Shown here: in pieces, positions 1-10,239 of the stretch
Layout of the letters: the number at the start of each line of letters is the position of its first letter
Position numbering within the stretch: the first letter of the stretch is position 1
NCBI GenBank assembly: GCA_028281765.1
Contig: JANQJF010000055.1
Coordinates: 124,001 to 188,000, forward strand
From: Planctomycetota bacterium
Lineage (GTDB): Bacteria > Planctomycetota > UBA1135 > UBA2386
Reading direction: 5' to 3'
DNA: 64,000 nt
Made by a program: the position numbers and the translations under genes
The notes under the pieces: generated by a model
The model's database searches: none
The model's input: the letters and a program-made list of their open reading frames with translations, nothing else
What the model was told of the DNA's origin: nothing

Positions 1-457
1 CAGCACCGACGGCAGGTGCCGCAGACACATGCCCTGCGCCAGGTACATCGGCCACGCGATCATGATGAACGCGAGGAGAGTGCCGCCCTGCAGCTCGAGT
101 CCCTGCGCCATCTTGTCCTTCGTCAGGGACGTGAGCGCGATCGGAAACAGCACGACGAACGTCCCGATGACGACCGGATAGAGCTCGCGATCCATGCTGC
201 CCCAGCCGAACAAGAACGCGGACGCGCACACCAGCGCCGTGACCGTGAGCACGAGCCCGCCCGCGATCGCGTAGCCGGCCTTGCGGAACATCGCCACGAA
301 CTCCCAGACGCCAGCGACGGCGAGCAGGCCGATGACGCCGGCGCAGAGCACGCCGCGCATCCCCCGATCGTCCATCACCGTCGAATCGATCCAGTAGATC
401 GCCGCGACGAACGCGAGCATCAGGGGACCGAAGATCAGGCGCGTGCCGAGCTCGGAC

Positions 458-465
<8 letters not shown>
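1..465 (-). CDS. cdsA: Phosphatidate cytidylyltransferase, N-terminal part (cut by window start)
   Basis: About 155 N-terminal residues are visible, starting at an ATG at 465 that overlaps the end of uppS by 8 bp. The protein begins MGRSELGTRLIFGPLMLAF and continues as several strongly hydrophobic segments separated by short polar turns, as expected for the multi-pass membrane enzyme that makes CDP-diacylglycerol from phosphatidic acid and CTP. The diagnostic C-terminal signature lies outside the window, so the name rests on the N-terminal hydropathy and on the very common uppS-cdsA gene order. It is translationally coupled to uppS. Another polytopic membrane protein is possible but less likely. 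Confidence 0.75.
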
Positions 466-1182
<717 letters not shown>

Positions 1183-1186
<4 letters not shown>

Positions 1187-2457
1187 CGGCGAATCACCTG
1201 GTCCCGCCCCGGCCCGACCGAGATCGTCCGGATCGGCACCCCGGCCAGTTCCTCGAGCGAATGGACGTACTTCTGCGCGTTCTCCGGCAGGTCGTCGAAG
1301 CGGCGCATGCCGGTGAGATCGCCCTCGAAGCCGGGGAAGAACTCGACCACCGGCTTCACGTCGTCGAGATCGAACACGGGGAATTCGGTCGTCTTGCTGC
1401 CATCGCCACGCTCATACGCGACACAGACTCCGATATCGCCGAAGCCGGACAGAACGTCGAGCATGGTCAGCGCGATCTCGGTCGTGCCGGACACGGCGAC
1501 CGCGTAGCGCGTCGCGACGGCGTCGAACCAACCGCAGCGGCGCGGACGCCCGGTCGTCGACCCGTACTCGTTGCCGGCCGCGCGGATCCGCTCCGCGATG
1601 TCACCGTCGAGTTCGCTCGGGTACGGCCCCGCGCCGACGCGCGTCGAGTACGCTTTGACGACGCCGGTGACCTCACCGACCACCTGCGGCGGCAGGCCGG
1701 TACCGATCGCGATCCCGCCGGTCGACGCGCTCGACGAGGTCACGAACGGATACGTGCCGTGGTCGACGTCGAGGAGCACACCCTGCGCGCCCTCGAACAG
1801 GAGCCGCTTGCCATCACGGAGGACCGAACGTAGCAGCGCTCCGGTGTCGCGCACCGCGGGACGCAGCCATTCGCCGATCTCGAGCAGCTGGGACTGGAGC
1901 TCGGTGGCGTCGACTTCCGGCACCTCGCACGCGCGCAGTGTCGCGTTCTTCTCGTCGCAGAGTCGCTCCAGACCGCGACGCAAGCGCTCGGGTCGCAGCA
2001 GGTCACCGACGCGGATGCCGCAACGCGCCGCGCGGTCCGCGTACGTCGGACCGATGCCACGCCCCGTCGTGCCGAGCTTGGCTGCTCCGCGGCTCGATTC
2101 GGACGCATGGTCGAGCAAGCGGTGCAGCGGCAGGATCAGGTGGCAGCCCTCGGACACCAGCAGGTTGCCCCCCAGCTCGATCGCGATGCCGTGCCCTCGG
2201 ACGCGCTCGATCTCGTCGCGGAGATGGAACGGGTCGACGACAACGCCGTTGCCGATCACGTTGAGCGTTCCCGGGCGCCGGATCGCCGAAGGGATCAGGT
2301 GCAGGACCATCCGCTCGCCTTCGTGCACGAGGGTGTGGCCGGCGTTGTGTCCCCCGCCGAAGCGCGCGACGACGTCGGCGTCCTCGGCAAGGAGATCGAT
2401 GATCTTGCCTTTGCCTTCGTCGCCCCAGAGGAGGCCGATGACACAGGTTGTGGGCAT
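1183..2457 (-). CDS. purA: Adenylosuccinate synthetase
   Basis: The 424-residue protein opens MPTTCVIGLLWGDEGKGK, with the P-loop-like GDEGKGK segment carrying catalytic Asp13, followed by GGGHNAGHT with catalytic His41. Further family blocks are GTTGRGIGPTYADRAAR and GTGLPP in the middle and TGRPRRCGWFD in the last third. It joins IMP and aspartate with GTP to give adenylosuccinate, the first committed step to AMP. Length is typical. It is the first gene of the purA-uppS-cdsA unit and is divergent from the gene starting at 2587, leaving about 130 bp for two promoters. Confidence 0.97.
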
Positions 2458-2586
2458 GCGCGGAGCTGGCGGGAAAAGGGCGGGAGCATACCGTTCCGGG
2501 GCCTGGCTTCCATCAGGATCGGCTCGGGGTTCCCACGGAGCGCAATTGCCCGGGACAGCGCCCCCTCGACGCGTGCAACGGCCGGC

Positions 2587-3624
2587 ATGGAGGGCTCACG
2601 GACCGTGCGCGAGCAAGCGCTCGCGTGTCTCGCTCGCTTCGAGCAGCGTTATCTTGCAGCCGCGCTGCGAAGGCTGACGCAGTGGAAGGGATTCGATGCG
2701 CGCCGCCACGAGGACGTGCTCGACGACGTTCGGCAGGAGCTCGCGGTCGACTGCCTGGTCGGCGCCGAGGAAGTCCTCGCTCTCGAAGAGCGTGAGCGGC
2801 ACCGCCGCTGGTTTCGCATCGTCCAGCAGGTGCACTACCGACTGCGGACCCGCGACGCGCGCTACGAGACCGGCAATGCCGAGCTCGACCGGCTGCCCAC
2901 TCAGTCCGTGGACGACGACCTCGACGCGCTCGAGATGCGCGGCGACCACCGCGACGCGTTGAAGTCGATCCAGCGCGCCGCGACCCACTTGAAGAACGGG
3001 CGCCTCAACGCGGAAGCGACCGCGAGCGCGCTCGGGATGCATCGGGTGCAGTTCAAGCAGCTCTGGGAGCGGCTGACGAACGCCCTCGGTTTCGGCGACC
3101 ACTACGTCGACTTCTGGCGCGAGCGCCTGCTGGAAGCCCTCGTACAGCACACGGCCGATCGACTGACGGCGAACGGTGCCCTGCGCGTCTGCCGCCAGTC
3201 GACCCGCCTGCCCGACCCGCGGGCGAGCCGGCGCCGAATCGAACGCGTCCGTGCCGCGCTCAGCAGCCACCCTCCGACGCAACAGCTCAAGTCGGTGTTC
3301 GCGCAGGCGCTCGGCAAGCACACGACACCGCGCGACTTGATCGAAGCCGCGACGGCGCTTTCGCCCGAGCACGCCGGCGTGGACCTGTGGCGCTTCGAGG
3401 TGGCGGTCGCCGAACGCGATCTCGGCGACGCGTCGCGCGCCCTGGGCCTCGCGCGTGAGCACGGCGCGGCCCGCGTGCCACTCGTTCTCGCTCGCGCACG
3501 CCTGTTCGAAGCGCGCGGCGAGGAGCACTACGCCGTGGACCTGCTGCGCGATGCGGAGGCGGCGCGACCGGACGCGCGCCTGCGCGCGAGCCTCGACAGC
3601 CTGCTGCGGCACCTCGAAGACTGA
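2587..3624 (+). CDS. Divergent sigma-70-like / HTH protein with helical C-terminal repeats, function unknown
   Basis: I place the start at the ATG at 2587 (MEGSRTVREQALACLARFEQ, 345 residues). The frame stays open further upstream but there it lies opposite purA. Residues about 40-80 hold a DDVRQEL segment and a WFRIVQQVHYRL helix that recall region 2 of ECF sigma factors. Residues about 140-170 hold an HTH-like stretch, ATASALGMHRVQFKQLWERL, where sigma region 4 would be. The last third is alanine-rich and helical (LARARLFEARGEEHYAVDLL), resembling one or two TPR units. No family is recognised with certainty. It is divergent from purA and convergent with the lipoprotein gene ending at 3631. 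Confidence 0.6.
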   Translation: MEGSRTVREQALACLARFEQRYLAAALRRLTQWKGFDARRHEDVLDDVRQELAVDCLVGAEEVLALEERERHRRWFRIVQQVHYRLRTRDARYETGNAELDRLPTQSVDDDLDALEMRGDHRDALKSIQRAATHLKNGRLNAEATASALGMHRVQFKQLWERLTNALGFGDHYVDFWRERLLEALVQHTADRLTANGALRVCRQSTRLPDPRASRRRIERVRAALSSHPPTQQLKSVFAQALGKHTTPRDLIEAATALSPEHAGVDLWRFEVAVAERDLGDASRALGLAREHGAARVPLVLARARLFEARGEEHYAVDLLRDAEAARPDARLRASLDSLLRHLED

Positions 3625-3630
3625 AGTCGG

Positions 3631-4023
3631 CTACTGCCGCAGCGCCGCGACCGCCTTGTCCAACATCGCGCGCTCCCAGAAGCGATGCCCGCGCACGCTG
3701 CCCCACTCGGGCACACCGAACACCTGGCGGCGGAGGTAGCGGACTTCGACCACGGCGAGCAACTCGTCGTCCTCGCGCCACATCGTGAGTCGACACTGCG
3801 ACGCGACGCCCTGCTCGTCCCGGGGACACCAGTCGGAGCGGAACAGGAAACGCTCGGGGTCCGCCTCGAGCAGGACGGGAAAGTCGAGGCGCACGACGTC
3901 GCGGATCCGCGCGAACGCGTCGGCCGGAACATCGATCGGCAGGTCGGCGCGGCCCGGGTCGTACGGCGTGACCGCACAACCCGTGACGAGCAGAGCCGAC
4001 GCCGTCGCCAGCGACCGCATCAT
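3631..4023 (-). CDS. Small putative lipoprotein, unknown function
   Basis: The 130-residue protein starts MMRSLATASALLVTGCAV, a short signal peptide with a lipobox (LVTGC, lipidated Cys16). The mature part is a compact mixed alpha/beta domain with three tryptophans and no motif I recognise. The start ATGATG at 4023 overlaps the hydantoinase stop by 4 bp, so it is coupled to that gene although no functional link is obvious. Membrane attachment is predicted from the lipobox alone. Confidence 0.7.
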   Translation of the reverse strand: MMRSLATASALLVTGCAVTPYDPGRADLPIDVPADAFARIRDVVRLDFPVLLEADPERFLFRSDWCPRDEQGVASQCRLTMWREDDELLAVVEVRYLRRQVFGVPEWGSVRGHRFWERAMLDKAVAALRQ

Positions 4024-5591
4024 CGGCGGCCGTGCCCCCCGCCGCCCGGCGTCTCGATCCGCACGCGGTCACCCGGCGCGAGCTCGATCGACTGCTTCGC
4101 CGCGACTCGCTGCCTGCGCCCGTCGCGGATCCGGAACGCGCGTCCCGGCTTGCCGTCGTCGCCACCGGACGAACCCGGCGGTCCCGACTCGTGCCGTTCG
4201 GCAAACAGCGACACCGTCGCGGGCGCGAGCGCTTCGACCTCCTTGACGATCCCATCGCCACCGCGCCGTGCCCCCTTCCCGCCCGAGCCGCGCCGCACGG
4301 TCAGCATGCGCACGAGCGCGGGATACCGCTGCTCGAACTCCTCGATCGGCGTGTTGCGCGTGTTCGTCATGTGCGTCTGCACGGCGGACGTGCCGTCGAA
4401 GTCGCGGCCGGCGCCCGCCCCTCCGGGCAACGTCTCGTACATCGCGAACGCGCGCCCGTCGTGGGCGACACCACCGATCGTGAAGTTGCTCATCGTCCCG
4501 GCCGACGACGCCGGCAACCGTCGCGGCGCGGCCTTCGCCATGGCCCGCATACACACGTCAACGAGTCGTTGACTGGTCTCGACGTTGCCGCCGGCGACCG
4601 GAGCCGGCGCAACCGGATCGAGCAGCGTCCCGTGCTTCGTGACGACGTCCAAGACGCGAAAGACCCCGTCGTTCGTCGGGAGACGTGCGGGGCACAGGCA
4701 GCGCAAGACGTAGAGCGACGCCGCCGTGACGATGCTCCGATTCGCGTTGATCCCGCCGCGCGCCTGCGGCGCGGACTTCGAGAAGTCGAATCGGATCCGC
4801 GAACCGTCGATCTCGATCGCGAGCCGGATCTCGAACGGCCCGCCGCCCGCACCGTCGGACTCCATGAAGTCGCGCGCGCGGTAGGTGCCGTCGCGGAGCT
4901 CCGACACGACGTTCCGCGCGATCTTCGCCGAGTAATTCATCAGGTGTCCGGCATACGCCGTGACGACTTCGCGACCGTGCTCTGCGCACAGCTCCCGAAG
5001 CCGCAACTCCCCGAGTTCGAGCGATGCCTCTTGCGCATCGAGGTCGATCAGGCGTTCGTCCGGCGCACGCACGTTCGCGCGCAGCATCGCGACGACGTCG
5101 CGGCACGCCTTGCCAGCCGCGCGGAACTTCACCGGCGGGATCACGAGACCCTCGCCGTGCAGATCGTGCGCGACCCCCATCGACCCCGGCACGGCCCCAC
5201 CGATGTCCGCGTGGTGCGCGCGGTTGACGAGGAAGAACGCCGGCGCCGCTTCTCCGTCGAAGAACACGGGCCGCACCATCGTGACATCGGGCAGGTGCGT
5301 GCCGCCGCGATACGGATCATTGAGAATCGCGACGTCACCCGGCTCGAGATCGAGCGACTCGCGCACGGCCGCAACCGAGTCTCCGGCGCTGCCGAGGTGC
5401 ACCGGAATGTGCGCCGCCTGCGCGATGAGCCGCCCACGCCCGTCGAACATCGCGTAGCTGAAGTCTAGCCGTTCGCGGATGTTCGGGCTGATGGCACTCC
5501 GCTGCAGGAGCGCCCCGCTCTCCTCGCACACGGCGGCGAGCAGGTGGTGGAACACCTCGAGGCGAACGGGATCCGGTTTGCGCGTGGTCAA
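4020..5591 (-). CDS. Hydantoinase B / N-methylhydantoinase B family protein
   Basis: About 523 residues from a TTG at 5591 (TTRKPDPVRLEVFHHLLAAV); an alternative GTG at 5690 would add 33 residues of low-complexity leader, so the start is unsettled. Family hallmarks are RSAISPNIRERLDFSYAMFD, the AHIPVHLGS block, GDVAILNDPYRGGTHLPD, HHADIGG in the middle, and a C-terminal GDRVRIETPGGGGHG. HyuB-type proteins form ATP-dependent hydantoinase or oxoprolinase-like complexes with a HyuA subunit, but no hyuA is visible beside it. The substrate cannot be read from sequence. Translation runs into the small lipoprotein gene through a 4-bp overlap. Confidence 0.88.
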   Translation of the reverse strand: MTTRKPDPVRLEVFHHLLAAVCEESGALLQRSAISPNIRERLDFSYAMFDGRGRLIAQAAHIPVHLGSAGDSVAAVRESLDLEPGDVAILNDPYRGGTHLPDVTMVRPVFFDGEAAPAFFLVNRAHHADIGGAVPGSMGVAHDLHGEGLVIPPVKFRAAGKACRDVVAMLRANVRAPDERLIDLDAQEASLELGELRLRELCAEHGREVVTAYAGHLMNYSAKIARNVVSELRDGTYRARDFMESDGAGGGPFEIRLAIEIDGSRIRFDFSKSAPQARGGINANRSIVTAASLYVLRCLCPARLPTNDGVFRVLDVVTKHGTLLDPVAPAPVAGGNVETSQRLVDVCMRAMAKAAPRRLPASSAGTMSNFTIGGVAHDGRAFAMYETLPGGAGAGRDFDGTSAVQTHMTNTRNTPIEEFEQRYPALVRMLTVRRGSGGKGARRGGDGIVKEVEALAPATVSLFAERHESGPPGSSGGDDGKPGRAFRIRDGRRQRVAAKQSIELAPGDRVRIETPGGGGHGRR

Positions 5592-5889
5592 AGTTGAGAC
5601 AGCTCGGGCAGCACCCGTGTAGTTCGCCCACCGAACGGAGACCCGCGAGAAACTCGAACGGTGCGTTCCGGCACGAGCGGCGCGGGCCACAGATCACGTG
5701 GACAGAGGAGACCCAATCATGCAAGGCGAACACGACCGATCACACTCCCGAGCCGGCACGAAACCGACAGAGCCGCCGAAGCCGCGACCGCGGCCACCGG
5801 CTACGGTCGGCGAGCGCCCCACGCCGGTGCGAACCTGGGGCACGCTGACGGATCCGCCGCTTGTGTAGCGGAGCCGCTTCGCGGCGCTC
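5592..5889. other. Non-coding interval between hydantoinase B and the dehydrogenase gene
   Basis: No convincing gene is seen here. The only structure is an imperfect GC-rich hairpin at about 5869-5890 (GGAGCCGC, loop TTC, GCGGCGCTCC) directly after the stop codon of the dehydrogenase gene on the minus strand. It could end that transcript but has no following T run. The remainder is ordinary GC-rich spacer that should contain the promoter for the hydantoinase gene. Confidence 0.4.
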
Positions 5890-6975
5890 CTAAGACGTAA
5901 CGGCGGTCCGGATCTCGGCCTCGACCATCTCGCCGAGTTCGCTCGTCGAGTGCGCACCGGCCTGCAGGCTCTTGACCTTGCCGCTCTGCAGCAGGCTCGC
6001 GACCGCGTCTTCGACGGTGCGTGCCGCCGGCGTCTCGCCGAGGTGGTCGAGCATCATCGAGACGGCCATGATCGTCGCGAGCGGGTTGGCCTTGTTCTGG
6101 CCGCGATACTTCGGCGCCGAGCCGTGAATCGGCTCGAACATCGAGACGCGGCCCGGGTGGATGTTGCCGGACGCGGCGATGCCCATGCCACCCTGAATCA
6201 TCGCGCCGAGGTCGGTGATGATGTCGCCGAACAGGTTCGGCGCGACTGCGACGTCGAACCACTCGGGGTTCTTCACCATCCACATGCACGCCGCGTCGAT
6301 GTACTGGTGGTCGGTCGCGACGCCTTCGTACTCGCTCGCGACTTCCGCGAACACGCGCGTCCAGATGTCCTGCGCACGGACCGCATTGGCCTTGTCGATC
6401 AGCGTGACCTGCGGCTTGTCGGCTCCGGGCTTGGCCCCGCGCTTGACCGCCGTCTCGAACGCGTAGCGGATGATGCGCTCGACGCCCTTGCGCGTGTACA
6501 TCATCGACTGGTGCGCGACCTCGTCCGGCGTGTCCTTCTTGAGGAAACCGTGGATGCCGCAGTAGGCGTCCTCGGTGTTCTCACGGCAGATCACCATGTC
6601 GATGTCGGCCGGCCCCTTGTCCTTGAGCGGGCAGAGGTTCTCGTGCAACAGCTTGATCGGACGCAGGTTGACGAACAGGTCGAGCTTGAAGCGCATGCCC
6701 GCGATGATCGCGAACTCGAGCTTGCCGACTTCGATACGCGGGTCGCCGATCGCGCCGAGCAGCACCGCGTGCATGTCACGGATGCGATCGAACGCTTCGT
6801 CCGGCATCGTCTCGCCGGTCTCGAGGTAGTGGTCGGCGCCGTACGGCATCGACTCGCGCTTGGTCTGGAAGCCGTAGATCTCCTCGACGGCGGACAGAAC
6901 GCGAAGGCCCTCGCGGACGACCTCGTCGCCAATGCCATCGCCGGGAAGAACGCCGATATCGTAGACCTTGCTCAT
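5890..6975 (-). CDS. Isopropylmalate/isocitrate dehydrogenase family protein (probable 3-isopropylmalate dehydrogenase)
   Basis: The 361-residue NAD-dependent beta-decarboxylating dehydrogenase starts MSKVYDIGVLPGDGIGDEVV. Family motifs are LFVNLRPIKLL (substrate arginine region), the metal/substrate segment NLFGDIITDLGAMIQGG, and FEPIHGSAPKYRGQNKANP near the C-terminus. The substrate loop reads VICRENTEDAYCG, the RENTE form shared with isocitrate, homoisocitrate and archaeal LeuB enzymes, instead of the classical bacterial LeuB RELTGG form. The substrate is therefore not certain. A fused aconitase/isopropylmalate-isomerase-like gene lies at 59827 and could supply a partner reaction, but no leuA is visible. 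Confidence 0.85.
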   Translation of the reverse strand: MSKVYDIGVLPGDGIGDEVVREGLRVLSAVEEIYGFQTKRESMPYGADHYLETGETMPDEAFDRIRDMHAVLLGAIGDPRIEVGKLEFAIIAGMRFKLDLFVNLRPIKLLHENLCPLKDKGPADIDMVICRENTEDAYCGIHGFLKKDTPDEVAHQSMMYTRKGVERIIRYAFETAVKRGAKPGADKPQVTLIDKANAVRAQDIWTRVFAEVASEYEGVATDHQYIDAACMWMVKNPEWFDVAVAPNLFGDIITDLGAMIQGGMGIAASGNIHPGRVSMFEPIHGSAPKYRGQNKANPLATIMAVSMMLDHLGETPAARTVEDAVASLLQSGKVKSLQAGAHSTSELGEMVEAEIRTAVTS

Positions 6976-7045
6976 GCTGCTCGTGGTTTGGGGTCGCGGA
7001 GAAGGGGGAGGAGGGTAGCGGGTCGGGACGGCAATGCAATGCAGG

Positions 7046-7072
7046 TCGATGCATCGACGACTGCTCTATACT
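7046..7072 (+). promoter_or_regulatory. Palindrome and possible -10 box upstream of the FG-GAP gene
   Basis: A perfect 12-bp palindrome TCGATGCATCGA (7046-7057) is followed by TATACT (7067-7072), a good match to a -10 hexamer, about 110 bp before the ATG at 7185. No convincing -35 sequence is present at the expected distance, so an activator-dependent promoter or chance are both possible. Confidence 0.3.
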
Positions 7073-7184
7073 GCATTCCCACGAAAGCCGCGGTCGCGCC
7101 ACGTCGAGTGGCAGAAAACGCGGTGCCGTGGTAGGGTCGGAACACTCCTCAAACCCTGGGAAAAGGTCTTTCACGGAGTTGCTC

Positions 7185-9863
7185 ATGACGACGCCAGCGT
7201 TCTGTCACGTCTCTTTGGCTCTCGTTTCTCTCGTCGCCGCAACGTCGACGGCGCAGTCGCCGCCGCGCCTCGCGCGCGCCACGGAGCCCATCGCGATTCC
7301 CGACTTCGGAGGCACGACGTCGCACATGGCTGCGGCGGACGTCGATGGAGACGGGGACGTCGACGTGTTCCTGTCACGACTCGGCGACGCCGACTCGCGC
7401 ATTCTCCGATTGCTGATCAACGATGGACGCGGCGCGTTCACGGACGCGTCGGCGGCGCGACTCCCGTCCGCACCCGCGGTATCGGAAGCACTCCACCCGT
7501 TCGACATGGACGGGGACGGCGACATGGACCTGTTGATCGCCGGCGCCGGCAATCGACTCTACGAGAACGACGGCACCGGCATGTTCTCCGACGTCACCGC
7601 AGGTCGCCTGCCGCCAGCCGTCGACGCGACGAGCGATTTCGCGACGGGCGACGTCGACGGGGACGGCGATCACGACATCGTCGTCGCTTCTTACGATCCG
7701 TTTCCCGGACTGTTCGGCGGTCCGGGCCGCCAGTCATTGCTGTTGCTCAACGATGGCGCCGGCACGTTCATCGACGTCACGGCGACGCACATGCCGGTCG
7801 CGCTCGACCAAACGCGCAAGGTCTTGCTGTTCAACGCCGACCAAGACCCGGAGCTCGAGCTCTACCTCTCGAATGAGCAGACCGCCCCTTCGCAAGCGAC
7901 GCAGGGCGCGGACCGGATCTACGACAACGACGGGTCCGGAGTGTTCACGGCCGTGCTCACGGCGCTGCCGAACGAAAACCAGAGTGCCCGGGACGCCGTC
8001 GCGGCCGACGTCGATCTCGACGGTGATCTCGATTTGATCCGCGTCGGCTTCTTCGCCAATCACTCCGCGCTCCTGATCAACGACGGAACGGGCACGTTCC
8101 AAGACACCACGACGGTTTCGGCCCCCACCCTGAACGCCGCGGCGTCGGTCGGCGCCGCGGACATGACGGGAGACGGAATCGTCGATCTCTTCCTCGCATC
8201 GAGCGTGCAGACCGGACACAGCAACGTGCTCCTCGAAGGAGACGGGCTCGGTGGCTTCGTCGATGCGACCGACCGCCTCCCGCCGGACGTCGACGATACG
8301 CGCTGCGCCGCGTTCGTCGATCTCGACGGCAACGGGTCCGTCGATGTCGCGACGGGCGCGTCGCGATCGGCGTATCAGAACTGGTCTCGAGATCGTGTCT
8401 ATCTGCAGCGCGCGGGCGGTAGCGGCTTCGATCAGCTCCCGAGCTACGACCTGCCCGCGTCCACGGTATACGCCGAAGCCATGGCCACCACCGACGTCGA
8501 CGGCGACGGGGACGCAGACATCGTGCTCGGCGACTGGTTCTACGCGAACGCCCTGTTCTACGGTGACGGGCACGGCGGCTTCACCGCCGCGACGCCCGCG
8601 CAGTTCCCGATCCTCGACGGCCACACCCGTGCGCTCGAGTTCGGAGACGTGGACGGCGACGGCGATCAGGACCTGTGGATCGGCAACGGCACGAACACGT
8701 TCACGCAGGACCAGCTCTTGCTCAACGACGGCAACGGCACCTTCACCGACGTGACCGCGACCCACGTGCCCGCCAACTCGGACCGGACGTTCGCAGTCGC
8801 GATGGGCGACGTGGACGGCGACGGCGATCTCGACGTCGTGACGGGGCTCGGGCAGCACAATCTGACGGCGAACCGACTCCTGCGGAACAACGGATCCGGC
8901 GTGTTCACGTTTGACGACAACGCGCTGCCGCCGACGATGGGACGGACGCGGAGCATCGAACTCGTCGATCTCGACGGCGACGGCGACCTCGACCTGACCT
9001 GGGGCGACTGGGACCAGAACGCGATCTTGATCAACGACGGGCTCGGCAACTTCACGGACGAGACCGGGACGCGATACCCGGCGACGCCGTTCCCGTATGG
9101 CTCTCCGGTGCGCGCCGCAGACGTCGACGGCGACGGCGACCAGGACCTCTTCTACTCCGGCCACGCGGGGCTCGCGAACCGCCTCTTCCTCAACGACGGC
9201 GCGGGCTTCTTCACCGACGTGTCCGGCTCGCAGCTCCCCGGCAACCTGCCCACGATCGCGTGCGAACTCGCCGACATGGACAACGACGGCGATGCCGACA
9301 TCGTGCTCGGACACAACGGCGCCGCGCTGTACCTCAACGACGGCAACGGCATCTTCTCGGACGCGACGTCGACCGTCGAGGTCGACAGTGACGTCACGCA
9401 TTCGATGGTCCTCGCGGACGTCGACCGAGACCGGGATCTCGATGTCGTGCTCGGCCGATACATGCGCGTCGGCAACCTGAACGACCGCGGCGCGCACGTC
9501 GTGCTGCGCAACAACCTGCGCCAGTGGCAGTCCCTCGACCTCCCGCTCGGCGGAGAGGACTACCACGTCGAGCTGACGCTGTTCGGCAAGTCGGGAGTCG
9601 TCGCGGGTCCACTGCTCGCGTTCGCGCCGCTGGATCCGGGAGTGTCGGTGCTGGACTTCGGCGTGCTGAGCCTCGATCCGACCGCGATCATCGGGCTGCC
9701 AGGAATCACAACGGACGCGGACGGACGGGCGACGATGACGCTGCCGATTTCGCCACTGCCGGGAGCGCTGGGGCTGACGCTGTACACGCAGGCGTTTGTG
9801 GTGGAGACGGGGGATCCGGCGAACTGGCGGCTGACGGGGCGGCAGGCGCACTCGGTGCGGTGA
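7185..9863 (+). CDS. Secreted FG-GAP/VCBS repeat beta-propeller protein with C-terminal domain
   Basis: I start it at the ATG at 7185 because GGAG lies just upstream and the product MTTPAFCHVSLALVSLVAATSTAQ is a clean signal peptide; 892 residues. The body contains about 14 calcium-binding FG-GAP motifs of the form DVDGDGDVD or DLDGDGDLD spaced by roughly 50-60 residues, enough for two seven-bladed propellers; one repeat is degenerate. The last ~110 residues form a different beta-type domain (PLDPGVSVLDF through LPGALGLTLYTQAFV) that recurs on other secreted proteins in this window. It is probably exported and surface associated; the ligand is unknown. It is monocistronic, and the left arm of an inverted repeat begins within a few bases of its stop. 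Confidence 0.9.
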   Translation: MTTPAFCHVSLALVSLVAATSTAQSPPRLARATEPIAIPDFGGTTSHMAAADVDGDGDVDVFLSRLGDADSRILRLLINDGRGAFTDASAARLPSAPAVSEALHPFDMDGDGDMDLLIAGAGNRLYENDGTGMFSDVTAGRLPPAVDATSDFATGDVDGDGDHDIVVASYDPFPGLFGGPGRQSLLLLNDGAGTFIDVTATHMPVALDQTRKVLLFNADQDPELELYLSNEQTAPSQATQGADRIYDNDGSGVFTAVLTALPNENQSARDAVAADVDLDGDLDLIRVGFFANHSALLINDGTGTFQDTTTVSAPTLNAAASVGAADMTGDGIVDLFLASSVQTGHSNVLLEGDGLGGFVDATDRLPPDVDDTRCAAFVDLDGNGSVDVATGASRSAYQNWSRDRVYLQRAGGSGFDQLPSYDLPASTVYAEAMATTDVDGDGDADIVLGDWFYANALFYGDGHGGFTAATPAQFPILDGHTRALEFGDVDGDGDQDLWIGNGTNTFTQDQLLLNDGNGTFTDVTATHVPANSDRTFAVAMGDVDGDGDLDVVTGLGQHNLTANRLLRNNGSGVFTFDDNALPPTMGRTRSIELVDLDGDGDLDLTWGDWDQNAILINDGLGNFTDETGTRYPATPFPYGSPVRAADVDGDGDQDLFYSGHAGLANRLFLNDGAGFFTDVSGSQLPGNLPTIACELADMDNDGDADIVLGHNGAALYLNDGNGIFSDATSTVEVDSDVTHSMVLADVDRDRDLDVVLGRYMRVGNLNDRGAHVVLRNNLRQWQSLDLPLGGEDYHVELTLFGKSGVVAGPLLAFAPLDPGVSVLDFGVLSLDPTAIIGLPGITTDADGRATMTLPISPLPGALGLTLYTQAFVVETGDPANWRLTGRQAHSVR

Positions 9864-9867
9864 GGCG

Positions 9868-10077
9868 CGGGCGCGGGCGCGGATCCTTAAGACGGGGGCG
9901 GAGCGGTGACGTAGGCGAGCGAGCTTGGCCTGCGGGGCCCCTCCGACTGCGGACGCAACGACCAACACGCTAGCGGCGCGGCGGGGCAAACGGACGCCAT
10001 ACAGCGGCCGGCGATGCTTGGGCGTATGGGCGGATTGGGCACGGGTCACGGGCGGGCGCGGGCGCGGGCGACGCGAT
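9868..10077 (+). repeat. Left arm of ~200-bp inverted repeat flanking the transposase gene
   Basis: By eye, 9868-10077 matches the reverse complement of 10933-11135 at roughly 90% identity. One block of more than 40 bp beginning GACGGGGGCGGAGCGGTGAC at 9891 is identical in both arms, as is CATACAGCGGCCGGCGATGC near the inner end. Both arms end in GC-only degenerate sequence. The arm starts directly after the stop of the FG-GAP gene. It is not coding. Confidence 0.85.
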
Positions 10078-10147
10078 GGCGGCCGACGCAGGTGGGACAG
10101 GTCGGTCGAACTGTGGTTGCGCGCGATCGCTCGATGCAGATTAGTCC

Positions 10148-10239
10148 TGTTTCGAAACATGATTGGGGAACCTTCTTTGTATTACAGTCACTTGACTACT
10201 AAAACCATGTCTGGTATCTTGTTTCGAACTCGTGATGGG
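10148..10239 (+). repeat. Two short related repeats in the AT-richer leader of the transposase gene
   Basis: TGTTTCGAAACATGATTGGG at 10148-10167 and TGTTTCGAACTCGTGATGGG at 10220-10239 match at most positions and bracket the proposed promoter. The first contains the perfect palindrome GTTTCGAAAC. The stretch is clearly less GC-rich than its surroundings. The copies could be transposase recognition or operator sites. Confidence 0.45.
10192..10220 (+). promoter_or_regulatory. Sigma-70-type promoter for the REP-associated transposase
   Basis: TTGACT at 10192-10197 and TATCTT at 10215-10220 are separated by 17 bp. Transcription would start about 10227, giving a very short leader to the ATG at 10235 or about 26 nt to the ATG at 10253. 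Confidence 0.6.

Noticed and set aside
2107..2586. Upstream extension of the sigma-like gene across purA
   Set aside because: The added residues lie antisense to purA, resemble its shadow, and an ATG with a sensible protein start exists at 2587.
5869..5890. GC-rich hairpin as an intrinsic terminator
   Set aside because: The stem is imperfect and no T run follows on either strand; kept only as a possible element in the interval description.
7500..9450. Regularly spaced GACGTCGACGG-type DNA repeats that look like a repeat array
   Set aside because: They are the coding repeats of FG-GAP calcium loops, not CRISPR or satellite DNA; spacing is variable and in frame.
7734..10160. Long minus-strand open frame (over 800 codons) opposite the FG-GAP gene
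   Set aside because: It is an Arg/Val/Asp-rich shadow of the repetitive GAC/GTC codons on the other strand, has no recognisable motif, and the plus-strand product has a signal peptide and clear repeats.
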